A stretch of 48,386 bases of DNA from Janibacter anophelis NBRC 107843 (GTDB lineage: Bacteria; Actinomycetota; Actinomycetes; Actinomycetales; Dermatophilaceae): NCBI RefSeq assembly GCF_001570945.1, contig NZ_BCSQ01000025.1, positions 1-48,386 on the forward strand. Direction: 5' to 3'. Shown one piece after another: positions 1 through 10,883 of this stretch. The notes below the pieces were generated by a model. It was not told where the DNA came from and did not search any database. It worked only from the letters and a program-made list of their open reading frames with translations. Within the stretch, counting starts at the first letter, position 1. The number at the start of each line of letters is the position of its first letter. The translations under genes and the position numbers were made by a program.

Positions 1-98
1 GCGGGTACGACGACACGCTCGCCCCGCCGCACCCCCAGCAGCCTCGGATCCGCAGGCATCCCTGCCTCCGCACCCGCCCAGCATGTCGTCGTACCCGC
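1..98. repeat. Perfect 15-bp inverted repeat at the left window edge
   Basis: Bases 1-15 are the exact reverse complement of bases 84-98, with 68 nt between. The repeat may extend left of the window. The enclosed DNA is rich in short inverted words but has no convincing ORF. It could be the stem of a long hairpin, a REP/MITE-type element or the ends of a small mobile unit. What lies to the left is not visible. Confidence 0.6.
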
Positions 99-394
99 GA
101 GTAGCAACGGGAGGGATGAGGCCGGCGGAGGGACGAAGGGAGCCGAAGGCCGGCCCGGACGGCAGGGATCGGGAGGGGACGAAGCGGGCGGGAGGAGCGG
201 GCGGGGACGAAGGGAGCGGGAGGCGGGAGGGGCGTGGCGCGACTCAAGGAAAAGTCCGGACGGCCCACCCGACGCACGACGAAGGGAGAGCGGTCCGGAC
301 TTTTCCCCAGCGTCACGCCCCTCCCACAGCCCGCGCACGAAGCCGGCCGAGCGGGTCGTGCAGGACCACCGAGCGGGCAGTGCCGGACCGAAGA
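99..394. other. Non-coding region downstream of glgP with three CGAAGGG words and a long hairpin
   Basis: No ORF here has family features; the long ORFs crossing it are shadows of glgP. The stretch holds three same-orientation copies of CGAAGGG (134-140, 208-214, 280-286). It also holds a compound inverted repeat at 225-325, listed separately. It lies directly 3' of glgP, so termination is a plausible role. Confidence 0.6.
225..325. terminator. Compound stem-loop downstream of glgP
   Basis: An outer 12-bp inverted repeat (225-236 with 314-325) and an inner perfect 14-bp repeat (248-261 with 293-306, containing TCCGGA) form a long interrupted stem. The loop carries a CGAAGGGAG word at 280. 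It lies about 70 nt past the glgP stop codon on the minus strand. There is no clear U tract, so the call as a terminator rests on position and structure; a mobile REPIN-like element is the alternative. Confidence 0.5.
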
Positions 395-2998
395 TCAAGC
401 GTTCGCAACAAGCCCCAACGACGCAGGGAAGGCCATGAGCTCGTGCCGCGGCAGCACCCGCACGGTCCAGCCGAACTGACCGGGCCGCTCGATGGGGACG
501 TCGCCGGAGAACTTGGCCTTGCCGTCCTCGTAGCCCTCGACGAGCGAGAGGGAGGTGGCGTCCCATTCGACGAGGTCGTCGGTGCCGAGGGCGACGCGGC
601 CGGCGACGACCTGGACGTCGACCTCGTCCGGGGCGAGCCCGTCGAGCGCGACGTAGGCGTCGACGTGCAGCGACTCCCCCACGAGCGGGCTGTCCGAGAC
701 GCCGGAGCCCTCGACGTGGTCGACGTGGACCGAGGACCAGCCGGCGCGGGCGCGGGCCTTGTAGTCGGCGAGCGCCTTGGCGCCCGCGTGGTCATCCGCG
801 TTGACCCGGGCGTTGTGCGCGGCGGCCGGGGCGTAGAGCTGCTCGGTGTAGTCGCGCACCATCCGAGTGGCCAGCACCTTGGGCCCGAGGGTGGTGAGGG
901 TGTGCCGCAGCATCGACAGCCACCGCTGCGGCAGCCCGGCGTCGTCGACGTCGTAGAAGCGCGGCGCGACCTCGGTCTCGATGAGGTCGTAGAGCGCGGC
1001 GGCCTCGATGTCGTCGCGGCGGGCCTCGTCGGCGACACCGTCGGCGGTGGGGATGGCCCAGCCGTTGCCGCCGTCGTACCACTCGTCCCACCAGCCGTCG
1101 AGGATCGAGAGGTTGAGGCCGCCGTTGAGCGCGGCCTTCATGCCGGAGGTGCCGCACGCCTCGAAGGGACGCAGCGGGTTGTTGAGCCACACGTCGCAGC
1201 CCGGGTAGAGGGTGCGCGCCATGGCGATGTCGTAGTTGGGCAGGAAGACGATGCGGTGGCGCACGTCGTGCTGGTCGGCGAACTGCACCATCTGCTGGAT
1301 CAGCTGCTTGCCGGTGTCGTCAGCGGGGTGCGACTTGCCGGCGATGACCAGCTGCACGGGCCGCTCGGGGTGGAGCAGCAGCGCCTTGAGCCGCTCGGGG
1401 TCGCGCAGCATGAGCGTCAACCGCTTGTAGGTCGGCACGCGGCGGGCGAAACCGATCGTCAGCACCTCGGGGTCGAGGACGCCCTCGGTCCAGCCGAGCT
1501 CGGCGTCGGTGGCGCCGCGCTTGGCCCAGCTGGCGCGCAGGCGGTTGCGCACGTCCTGCACGAGCCGCGCGCGCATCTGCGCCTTGGCCTGCCAGATCGC
1601 CTCGCCCGGCACGTCCGGGATGGCGTCCCACCGGTCGGAGGCCTCGACGTCGCGGCCGCCGAGGTGCTGGGCGGCGATGTCGTAGACGGCGTCGTCGACC
1701 CACGTCGGGGCGTGCACGCCGTTGGTGATCGAGGTGATCGGGACCTCGTCGTCGTCGAAGCCCGGCCACAGCCCGTCGAACATCCCCCGCGAGACGACGC
1801 CGTGCAGCTGCGAGACGCCGTTGGCCCGCTCGGCCAGGCGCAGCCCCATGACGGCCATGTTGAAGACGCCCTCGGACCCGCCCTCGTAGGTCTCGGCACC
1901 GAGCTCGCGCAGCTTGTCGAGCGGCACGCCCGGCAGCTCCTGCGGCCCACCGAAGTAGCGCTCGAGGAGCCCGACGTCGAAGCGGTCGATGCCGGCCGGG
2001 ACCGGGGTGTGCGTGGTGAAGACGGTGCCGGCGCGGGCGGCCTCCATGGCCTCCTCGAAGCCCATCCCGGCCGACTGGGTGAACTCGCTGATCCGCTCGA
2101 TGCCGAGGAACCCGGCGTGGCCCTCGTTGGTGTGGAAGACCTCGGGCTCGGGCGCCCCGGTGAGGCGCGACCACAGGCGCAGCGCGCGCACGCCGCCGAT
2201 GCCCAGGAGCATCTCCTGCTGCAGCCGCTGCTCGCCGCCACCGCCGTAGAGGCGCTCGGTCACCGCGCGCATCGCATCATCATTGCCCGGCACGTCGGAG
2301 TCGAGGAGCAGCAGCGGCACCCGGCCGACCTGCGCCCGCCACACGTGGGCACGAAGGGAGGCACCGCCCGGCATCGCGACCGTGATGACGCACGGGGTGC
2401 CGTCGTCCTCCCGGAGCAGGTGCAGGGGCAGCCCCTGCGGGTCGAGGACCGGGTAGGTCTCCTGCTGCCAGCCGGCTTGGTCGAGGCTCTGCTTGAAGTA
2501 GCCGGTCTTGTAGAACAGGCCCACCCCGACGATCGGGACACCGAGGTCGGAGGCGGCCTTGAGGTGGTCGCCGGCGAGGATGCCGAGCCCGCCGGAGTAC
2601 TGCGGCAGCACCGCAGTGATGCCGTACTCGGGGCTGAAGTACGCGATCGAGGATGGGAGGCTCCCCCCTTCGAGGCTCGTCCCTCGCTCCTCAGGGACCG
2701 AGGCCTCCTGGTACCACCGCTGGGAGGTGAGGTAGCGGTCGAGGTTGGCCTTGGCCTCCCCCACCCGGGCGACGAGGTCGCCGTCCGTCGCGAGCTCCTC
2801 GAGCTCGGCGTTGCTGAAGGTGGACAGCAGCCGCACGGGGTCCTGGTGCACCTCGTCCCAGCGCTGCGGGTCGAGCCCGGCGAAGAGCTCGCGCGTCGGG
2901 GAGTGCCAGCTCCACCGCAGGTTCATCGCGAGGTCGCCTAGGGCGGCGATGGGCTCGGGCAGGGCTGTGCGGACGCTGAAACGTCGAATGGCCTTCAC
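395..2998 (-). CDS. glgP: Alpha-glucan phosphorylase (GlgP)
   Basis: This enzyme removes glucose units from the non-reducing ends of glycogen-like alpha-glucan as glucose 1-phosphate, using pyridoxal phosphate. The protein is about 867 aa, the usual length of the actinobacterial GT35 branch. Visible landmarks are the YFSPEYGIT and YSGGLGILAGDHLK motifs near the N-terminus and the EACGTSGMKAALNG segment, whose Lys holds PLP. The start is a GTG at 2998 (VKAIRRF, the family N-terminus). It sits exactly 7 nt after a CAAGAT -10 box with a TTGGCA -35 box, so the transcript is probably leaderless; an in-frame ATG lies at 3007. Around residues 98-116 the protein has a low-complexity linker encoded by a REP-like repeat plus a CGAAGGG word. 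The gene diverges from glgE. Confidence 0.95.
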   Translation of the reverse strand: MKAIRRFSVRTALPEPIAALGDLAMNLRWSWHSPTRELFAGLDPQRWDEVHQDPVRLLSTFSNAELEELATDGDLVARVGEAKANLDRYLTSQRWYQEASVPEERGTSLEGGSLPSSIAYFSPEYGITAVLPQYSGGLGILAGDHLKAASDLGVPIVGVGLFYKTGYFKQSLDQAGWQQETYPVLDPQGLPLHLLREDDGTPCVITVAMPGGASLRAHVWRAQVGRVPLLLLDSDVPGNDDAMRAVTERLYGGGGEQRLQQEMLLGIGGVRALRLWSRLTGAPEPEVFHTNEGHAGFLGIERISEFTQSAGMGFEEAMEAARAGTVFTTHTPVPAGIDRFDVGLLERYFGGPQELPGVPLDKLRELGAETYEGGSEGVFNMAVMGLRLAERANGVSQLHGVVSRGMFDGLWPGFDDDEVPITSITNGVHAPTWVDDAVYDIAAQHLGGRDVEASDRWDAIPDVPGEAIWQAKAQMRARLVQDVRNRLRASWAKRGATDAELGWTEGVLDPEVLTIGFARRVPTYKRLTLMLRDPERLKALLLHPERPVQLVIAGKSHPADDTGKQLIQQMVQFADQHDVRHRIVFLPNYDIAMARTLYPGCDVWLNNPLRPFEACGTSGMKAALNGGLNLSILDGWWDEWYDGGNGWAIPTADGVADEARRDDIEAAALYDLIETEVAPRFYDVDDAGLPQRWLSMLRHTLTTLGPKVLATRMVRDYTEQLYAPAAAHNARVNADDHAGAKALADYKARARAGWSSVHVDHVEGSGVSDSPLVGESLHVDAYVALDGLAPDEVDVQVVAGRVALGTDDLVEWDATSLSLVEGYEDGKAKFSGDVPIERPGQFGWTVRVLPRHELMAFPASLGLVANA

Positions 2999-3005
2999 CC
3001 CTCCC

Positions 3006-3035
3006 ATCTTGGGGGGTCGCGAGCGAGCGTGCCAA
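3006..3035 (-). promoter_or_regulatory. glgP promoter, leaderless
   Basis: On the minus strand a TTGGCA -35 box (3030-3035), an 18-nt spacer and a CAAGAT -10 box (3006-3011) lead to the GTG start at 2998, 7 nt past the -10 box. The spacing is what is expected of a leaderless sigma-70-type promoter. Confidence 0.6.
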
Positions 3036-3057
3036 GTCCTGCGGGTGGCCACGCGGG

Positions 3058-3063
3058 TAACGT
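3058..3063 (+). promoter_or_regulatory. glgE -10 box, leaderless start
   Basis: TAACGT is followed by 7 nt and then the GTG at 3071. No good -35 box is visible. The box decides the start among several in-frame GTG codons. Confidence 0.5.
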
Positions 3064-3070
3064 TGTGGTG

Positions 3071-5119
3071 GTGAGCACCGACTTCACCGTCGCCCCGTCC
3101 CCCATCGAGGCGGTCCCGGTCTCCGGGCCGCCGCAGCACCCCCTCGGCCGCATCCCCGTGCAGGACGTGCGTCCGTGCGTCGACCACGGCGCCCGCCCGG
3201 CCAAGTCGGTCGTCGGTGAGCCCTTCACCGTGACGGCCGAGGTCTTCCGCGAGGGGCACGACGCGGTCAACGCGACCCTCGTGCTCACCGACCCCCACGG
3301 CACCGAGCGCCACCTGCCGATGACCTGCACCAACCCCGGGCTGAGCCAGTGGGCGGGCGAGGTCGTCGCCGACACGGAGGGCCTGTGGTCCTACCGCGTC
3401 GAGGGCTGGTCCGACCCGTGGGCCACGTGGGTGCACGACGCCTCGATCAAGATCCCGGCGGACATCGACGCCTCCCTCATGCGCGCCGAGGGCGCCCTCG
3501 TGCTCGACCGGGCCGCCGCGGACCCGGACCGGGACGAAGGGGGGCGCGCCGCCCTTCGTTCCGCCGCCGCGATCCTGCGGGACGAGGAGGGCCACCGGGC
3601 TACCGCCGCGCTCCACCTCGTGACGACCGGCACGGCCGCCGTCGAGCTGGCCACCACGCCCCACCGCGAGCTGGTGAGCCCGAGCCGCGACCTGCCCCTG
3701 CTCGTCGAGCGCGAGCTGGCGCTCTTCGGCTCGTGGTACGAGATCTTCCCCCGCAGCGAGGGCGCCCACGTCGACCCGGCGACCGGACGCTGGGTCACGG
3801 GCACGCTGCGCACGGCCGCGCAGCGGTTGCCGGCGATCGCGGGGATGGGCTTCGACGTCGTCTACCTGACCCCGATCCACCCGATCGGCACGACCGCGCG
3901 CAAGGGACCCAACAACACGCTCGAGGCCGGGCCCGACGACCCCGGCTCGCCCTATGCGATCGGTTCCCCCGACGGCGGGCACGACGCGATCCACCCCGAG
4001 CTCGGGACCTTCGCGGACTTCGACGACTTCGTCGCCGAGGCGACCCGTCAGGGGCTCGAGGTCGCGCTCGACCTGGCGCTGCAGTGCTCACCCGACCACC
4101 CGTGGGTCACCGAGCACCCCGAGTGGTTCACCACCCGCGCCGACGGCACGATCGCCTACGCGGAGAACCCGCCGAAGAAGTACCAGGACATCTACCCGAT
4201 CAACTTCGACAACGACCCGGCGGGCATCTACGCCGAGGTGCGCCGCGTCGTGCAGGTGTGGATCGACCACGGGGTCAAGATCTTCCGCGTCGACAACCCG
4301 CACACCAAGCCGGTGGAGTTCTGGCAGTGGCTGATCAGTGATGTCGCGTCGTCGCATCCTGATGTCATCTGGCTGTCCGAGGCCTTCACCAAGCCGGCGA
4401 TGATGCACACCCTGGCCAAGGTCGGCTTCCAGCAGAGCTACACCTACTACGCCTGGCGCAACACCGTGCCCGAGCTCGTCGAGTACGGGACCGAGGTGAG
4501 CGGCGAGGCCGCGGCGTACATGCGGCCGAGCTTCTGGCCGACGACCCACGACATCCTCACGCCCTACATGCAGTTCGGTGGCCGAGCGGCGTGGCAGGTG
4601 CGCGCCGCCCTCGCCGCGACGATGGTCCCGACGTGGGGCATCTACGCCGGCTACGAGCTGATGGAGCACGTCGCGCGTCCCGGCGCCGAGGAGCAGATCG
4701 ACAACGAGAAGTACGAGCTCAAGGACCGCCGCTGGGACCAGGTCGTCGAGGCCGGCGGCTCGCTCATCGACTGGTTGACGATGCTCAACCGGATCCGCCG
4801 CGAGCACCCGAGCCTGCAGCTGCTGCGCAACCTCACCTTCCACCACGTCGACGACGAGAACCTCATCGCGTACTCGAAGTCGCGCACCCTGCCCGACGGC
4901 ACGACCGACACCGTCATCGTCGTCGCCAACGTCGACCCGCACTCGACCCGCGAGTCCACCCTGCGCCTCGACATGGCCGCGCTCGGCCGCGACTGGGGCG
5001 ACCGGCTCGAGGTCGAGGACCTCGTCACCGGCGCCCGGTGGGACTGGGGCGAGGCCACCTACGTGCGCCTGGGCGTCGAGACCGAGCCCGTGCACATCGT
5101 CTCGGTGCGGCAGCCCTGA
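3071..5119 (+). CDS. glgE: Alpha-1,4-glucan:maltose-1-phosphate maltosyltransferase (GlgE)
   Basis: GlgE adds maltosyl units from maltose 1-phosphate to growing alpha-glucan. The protein is about 682 aa, a GH13_3 enzyme. The conserved N-terminal stretch (GRIPVQDVRP...REGHDAV) is present. The catalytic barrel carries the nucleophile in FRVDNPHTKP (Asp about 408) and the acid/base in WLSEAFTKP (Glu about 437). GTG at 3071 is chosen because it follows a TAACGT -10 box by 7 nt; GTG at 3068 or 3029 is possible. A DEGGRAALRS linker near residues 155-165 is encoded by an inverted pair of CGAAGGG words. The stop overlaps the mak start (TGATG), so the two genes are translationally coupled. Confidence 0.96.
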   Translation: MSTDFTVAPSPIEAVPVSGPPQHPLGRIPVQDVRPCVDHGARPAKSVVGEPFTVTAEVFREGHDAVNATLVLTDPHGTERHLPMTCTNPGLSQWAGEVVADTEGLWSYRVEGWSDPWATWVHDASIKIPADIDASLMRAEGALVLDRAAADPDRDEGGRAALRSAAAILRDEEGHRATAALHLVTTGTAAVELATTPHRELVSPSRDLPLLVERELALFGSWYEIFPRSEGAHVDPATGRWVTGTLRTAAQRLPAIAGMGFDVVYLTPIHPIGTTARKGPNNTLEAGPDDPGSPYAIGSPDGGHDAIHPELGTFADFDDFVAEATRQGLEVALDLALQCSPDHPWVTEHPEWFTTRADGTIAYAENPPKKYQDIYPINFDNDPAGIYAEVRRVVQVWIDHGVKIFRVDNPHTKPVEFWQWLISDVASSHPDVIWLSEAFTKPAMMHTLAKVGFQQSYTYYAWRNTVPELVEYGTEVSGEAAAYMRPSFWPTTHDILTPYMQFGGRAAWQVRAALAATMVPTWGIYAGYELMEHVARPGAEEQIDNEKYELKDRRWDQVVEAGGSLIDWLTMLNRIRREHPSLQLLRNLTFHHVDDENLIAYSKSRTLPDGTTDTVIVVANVDPHSTRESTLRLDMAALGRDWGDRLEVEDLVTGARWDWGEATYVRLGVETEPVHIVSVRQP

Positions 5120-6539
5120 TGGCCACGATCCACAGCGGGGCGGACATCACCCCCACCAAACTGGAGCTGCTCACCGAGTGGATAAGCGGGCAGCGCTGGT
5201 ACGTCGGGCACGGCCGCCCGCGCCTGCGCAAGCTCGACTCGTGGCGACTCGACGACCCGCAGGGCGAGGTCGGCGTCGAGACCCTCGTCGTGCTCGACGA
5301 GGCGGGCACGACCCCGGTCGTCTACCAGGTGCCGCTCACCTACCGGGGCGCGCCGCTGCCCGGCGCCGAGGCCGCGCTCGTCGGCGAGACCGACCACTCG
5401 GTCCTCGGTCACCGGTGGGTCTACGACGCCCCGCACGACCCGGTCTACGTCACCCAGATGCTCGAGCTGCTGCGCGGACGCGTTGCGGCACAGGCGGGTT
5501 CGGTCTCCGACACCGTCGACCCCGACATCGTCGGCGCTCCGCACCCCGCGTGGCGCGGCGACCCGGTCGTCGGCTCCAGCCGGGTGCTGGCCGGCGAGCA
5601 GTCCAACACCTCGATCATCATCACCCCGACCCCCGGCACGGGCGGGCCGGTGATCCTCAAGCTCTTCCGCACGCTCTCCTCCGGGGAAAACCCGGACATC
5701 ACGCTGCAGGGCGCGCTCGCCGCGTCGCACTCCCCCTTCGTCCCCGCGAGCGTGGGTCACGTGGCCGGAGCCTGGCAGCGCGACGACGCGAAGGGCGGCG
5801 CCCCCGGCCGCGACCTCGGCCAGCTGGCCTTCGCCCAGGAGTACCTCGAGGGCACGACCGACGCCTGGCGGTCCGCGCTGCAGATGGCGGCGGCAGGCAC
5901 CGACTTCGGCGACCGGGCGCGCGAGCTGGGCCGCGCGGTCGCGCACGTCCACGAGACGCTCGCCCGGGCACTCCCGGCCCGTGCACCGGAGCCGGCCGAC
6001 ATCGATCGGCAGGTCGCGGTGATGCGGCGCCGGGCGGCGCTCGCCACGAGCGAGGTCCCGAGCCTGTCCGCGCACGACGCCCGGGTCGCTGCCGTCCTCG
6101 AGACCGCGGCGACGGCGGACTGGCCTGCGCTGCAACGGATCCACGGCGACCTGCACCTGGGCCAGGTGCTCGACGTCCCCGACCGCGGGTGGGTGCTCAT
6201 CGACTTCGAGGGCGAGCCGCTGCGGCCGCTGGCCGAGCGCAATGACCTGGATTGCCCCCTTCGTGACGTCGCGGGGATCCTGCGCTCGCTCGACTACGTC
6301 GCGGGCACGCTCGAGCGCTCCGACCGACCGGTCGACGCCCGGGCGTGGTGCACCGCCGCCCAGACCGCCTTCCTCGACGGCTACGCCGAGATCGGCGAGG
6401 ACCCGCGCGGGCACGGCGGGCTGCTCACCGCCTTCGTCCTCGAGAAGGCGCTCTACGAGGTCGTCTACGAGGCCCGCCACCGACCCGGGTGGCTCTCCCT
6501 GCCCGTCACCGCCGTCGACCGACTCCTGGAGGTCAGCAC

Positions 6540-6543
<4 letters not shown>
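5119..6543 (+). CDS. mak: Maltokinase (Mak/Pep2)
   Basis: Maltokinase uses ATP to make maltose 1-phosphate, the donor for GlgE. The protein is about 474 aa, typical for the family. It has the N-terminal cap lobe (LTEWISGQRWYVGHGRP) and an aminoglycoside-phosphotransferase-like kinase fold. The catalytic loop is HGDLHLGQVL (His about 342) and the metal-binding segment is IDFEGEP. The ATG overlaps the glgE stop by one base, and the stop overlaps the glgB GTG (GTGA). In many actinobacteria treS lies between glgE and mak and feeds maltose to this enzyme; it is missing here. Two CGAAGGG words in reverse fall inside the gene. Confidence 0.94.
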
Positions 6544-8729
<2,186 letters not shown>

Positions 8730-8736
8730 CTCCGCT

Positions 8737-8750
8737 TTTCCCCGGGGAAA
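8737..8750. repeat. 14-bp palindrome before the glgB terminator
   Basis: This is a perfect palindrome with core CCCCGGGG flanked by TTT and AAA. It lies 8 nt past the glgB stop. The same word recurs at the centre of the next palindrome and near 40.3 kb. Confidence 0.6.
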
Positions 8751-8752
8751 TG

Positions 8753-8798
8753 CACCCGAGACCGCGCATTTCCCCGGGGAAATGCGCGGTCTCGGGTG
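8753..8798. terminator. 46-bp perfect palindrome between convergent genes
   Basis: Two 23-nt arms are perfectly complementary with no unpaired loop (axis between 8775 and 8776). It lies between glgB (plus) and the YbbN-like gene (minus), which converge here, so a bidirectional terminator is the natural reading. No U tract is present, as is common in high-GC actinobacteria. Confidence 0.7.
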
Positions 8799-8861
8799 TC
8801 GTGCGGAAGGGCTGGGTCGGGCGCGTCGGGGCGCTCGGCGTGAAGGTGAAGGGAGCTCGGC

Positions 8862-9869
8862 TCAGAAGAGGGCACTCATCAGGCTCGTGCGGCCCTTGCG
8901 GACACGCTCGTCCTGGTTGCCGACGACGGCGAAGAGGTCGAGCAGGTGGGTCTTGACCCGCTCCCGGTCGTCACCCGCGGTGACGCGCACGAGGTCGATG
9001 AGTCGGACGAAGGCGTCCTCGACGTGCCCGCCGAGGACGTCCATGTCGGCGACGACGAGGGCCGCGTCGACATCGGTGGGGTCGCCCGCGGCGGCCGCAC
9101 GGGCGGCCTGCAGGTCGACGCCACGGGTGCGCTTCATCAGCCCGACCTGGGCCAGCCCGAGCTGGGCGTCGGTGTCCTTGGGGTCGGCGGCGATCGCCTG
9201 CTCGTACGCCGCCGTCGCTGCGTCGAGGTCGTCGCGCTCGATGGCGTCGTAGGCCTCCTGGTGCAGCGGCGGCAGTTCCTCGTCGACGGGCGCCGACTCC
9301 TGCGCCGCACTGACCCGGCCGGTGACGCCGTGCTGCACCGCGAGCTGCAGCAGCTGGTCGATGACCGCGCGGAACTGCTCCTTGTCGACCATCCCGCTGA
9401 AGAGCGGCACCGGCTGCCCGCTCACGAGACCGAGCGCGACCGGGACCTCCGGCGGCTGGATGGCCTGCATGATGCCCGGGTTGGTCGCGATGTCCAGGCC
9501 GACGACCTGGATCCGCCCCTCGAGTCCGGCGGCGATGTCGATCGCGTCCTCGAGCAGCGCCCGGCTCTGCGGGTGCTGCGAGGACCAGACGACTGCGACG
9601 GCCGGGACGATGCTCGTGCGACCGACGACCTGGTTGAAGGTCGCGTCGGTGGCCTCGACGACGGGCCCGTCGATGGCGCCCGTGCCACGGGCGGCCGGGG
9701 GCTGCGTCCCCTCGGGGCCGGCAGCCCCACCGGGTGCACCGGATGGCGCCGGCCCACCGGGTCCGCCGGCCGGCGCACCGGGAGCGGCGGGCGTGGACGC
9801 GGGGCGGGCGGGAGCGCCGAGGCCGGACAGGTCGACGGCACCGCGCAGGGCTCGGGTCGGATCACTCAT
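8862..9869 (-). CDS. YbbN/CnoX-like thioredoxin-fold protein with TPR-like C-terminus
   Basis: The protein is about 335 aa. After a Pro/Gly/Ala-rich N-terminal stretch (residues about 15-70) comes a thioredoxin fold. The segment that normally carries CxxC reads WSSQHPQS, so the redox cysteines are missing. The C-terminal half is helical and TPR-like (EAYDAIERDDLDAATAAYEQAIAADP). This is the actinobacterial YbbN/tetratricopeptide family, probably a chaperone-type binder and not an oxidoreductase; that function is inferred. The ATG at 9869 is preceded by GGGAG at good spacing, which favours it over an in-frame ATG at 9887. It is a single gene, convergent with glgB. Confidence 0.8.
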   Translation of the reverse strand: MSDPTRALRGAVDLSGLGAPARPASTPAAPGAPAGGPGGPAPSGAPGGAAGPEGTQPPAARGTGAIDGPVVEATDATFNQVVGRTSIVPAVAVVWSSQHPQSRALLEDAIDIAAGLEGRIQVVGLDIATNPGIMQAIQPPEVPVALGLVSGQPVPLFSGMVDKEQFRAVIDQLLQLAVQHGVTGRVSAAQESAPVDEELPPLHQEAYDAIERDDLDAATAAYEQAIAADPKDTDAQLGLAQVGLMKRTRGVDLQAARAAAAGDPTDVDAALVVADMDVLGGHVEDAFVRLIDLVRVTAGDDRERVKTHLLDLFAVVGNQDERVRKGRTSLMSALF

Positions 9870-9902
9870 GTCGACATTGTCTCCCACGCACCGGCGCGGG
9901 GT

Positions 9903-10883
9903 TCAGCGGCCCGCAGCCGACTCCAGCACGTCGCTGGCGCCGACGACCTGGCCCTTCCCCTTCGCCGGGACGACGAAGGCGACGGTCTGCGCGTGCCGCA
10001 CGGACAGGGACTTCTTGACCTTCGAGGTCTCGAGCATGTGCCGCAGCGCGTTCTGCTCGAGCTTCAGCTCCTTGAGCTTCTTCGTCGCCTTGATCGTGTC
10101 GGTGCGGGTCATCGGGACGAAGGCCAGGCTGCCGCCGTCGGCGAGCTCGAACTCGATCGTCTCGGCCTCGGTGACCGACTGGCGCTGGCGGTAGTCGGCG
10201 AGCTTCCCGAGCTCCTTGTCCGTCTGCTGCGCGTTCTTGCGCAGCGCGGTGGAGAAGGCGTCTCCGACGGAGACCTTCGTCGGCTGCTCGCCGGCGGGGA
10301 AGGTCACGCCCTCGGCCCACGCGTCAGCGACGTCGAGGACCTCCTTGGACGGCGACGTGGACAGGCGCACCGGGGAGCCCTCCTCCACCGGCGCCAACGC
10401 CGGCACGCTCGCACCGGCGGCCATCGGCACGTCGGCGAAGAGCGTGTACGGCTGGTCGGCGGCCTGCGCGACGAGCACGTGGAGGTACTGCACGTCCTTG
10501 CTGCGCGAGGTCGCGAGCACGGCGCGCGGCCACTCGGTGCCGCGGCTGACGGCGAGCACCTGCAGGTCCGCCACGTCCTTGCCGGTGCGGCTCGTGCGGT
10601 CCTTGCTCGTGACGGCGGCCGAGACCTCGCGCAGGGCGGGTCCGGAGAGGACCTCGGCCCGCTGCTCGTCCTCGCTCTTGCCGTCCTTGCGGGTGACCGA
10701 GATCGCCTCGGCGACGACGCGGTCGGAGACCTCACGGGCCGTGCCCGACGAGACCGAGGCACCCCCGGTGCGCTCGGCGGGTGCGTCGTGGATCCCGGCG
10801 ATGGAGCTGCCGATCCCGCACCCGCCGAGGAGGACGGGGAGGGCGACGACAGCGGCGACGAAGGGGGTCTTGCGGCGGCTCAT
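9903..10883 (-). CDS. Putative lipoprotein of unknown function
   Basis: The protein is 326 aa. A short charged N-terminus, a hydrophobic stretch (FVAAVVALPVLLG) and the lipobox LLGGC place the lipidated Cys at about residue 22. The mature part has no motif I recognise. It is Lys/Glu-rich at the C-terminus (KATKKLKELKLEQNALRHML), probably helical. It overlaps the upstream membrane-protein gene by 4 nt (ATGA), so the two are co-translated and probably work together at the cell envelope. I cannot give a function. A CGAAGGG word falls in the first codons (KTPFV). Confidence 0.75.
   Translation of the reverse strand: MSRRKTPFVAAVVALPVLLGGCGIGSSIAGIHDAPAERTGGASVSSGTAREVSDRVVAEAISVTRKDGKSEDEQRAEVLSGPALREVSAAVTSKDRTSRTGKDVADLQVLAVSRGTEWPRAVLATSRSKDVQYLHVLVAQAADQPYTLFADVPMAAGASVPALAPVEEGSPVRLSTSPSKEVLDVADAWAEGVTFPAGEQPTKVSVGDAFSTALRKNAQQTDKELGKLADYRQRQSVTEAETIEFELADGGSLAFVPMTRTDTIKATKKLKELKLEQNALRHMLETSKVKKSLSVRHAQTVAFVVPAKGKGQVVGASDVLESAAGR

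Noticed and set aside
1-98. tRNA gene or rho-independent terminator at the left edge
   Set aside because: No cloverleaf or TTCGA loop is visible and the 68-nt loop is too long for a standard terminator.
83-2941. A 952-codon plus-strand ORF opposite glgP
   Set aside because: It has no family motif and mirrors glgP codons; long antisense ORFs are expected at this GC content. The same holds for other long ORFs opposite glgE, glgB, prfA, meaA and the atp genes.
2999-3994. N-terminal extension of glgP into glgE
   Set aside because: The extra residues are glgE read backwards. The family N-terminus and a leaderless promoter put the start at 2998.
4330-4366. Gene-conversion tract in glgE with rarer codons (AGT, CAT, CCT)
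   Set aside because: The stretch is only 12 codons and the protein sequence is normal; chance is sufficient.
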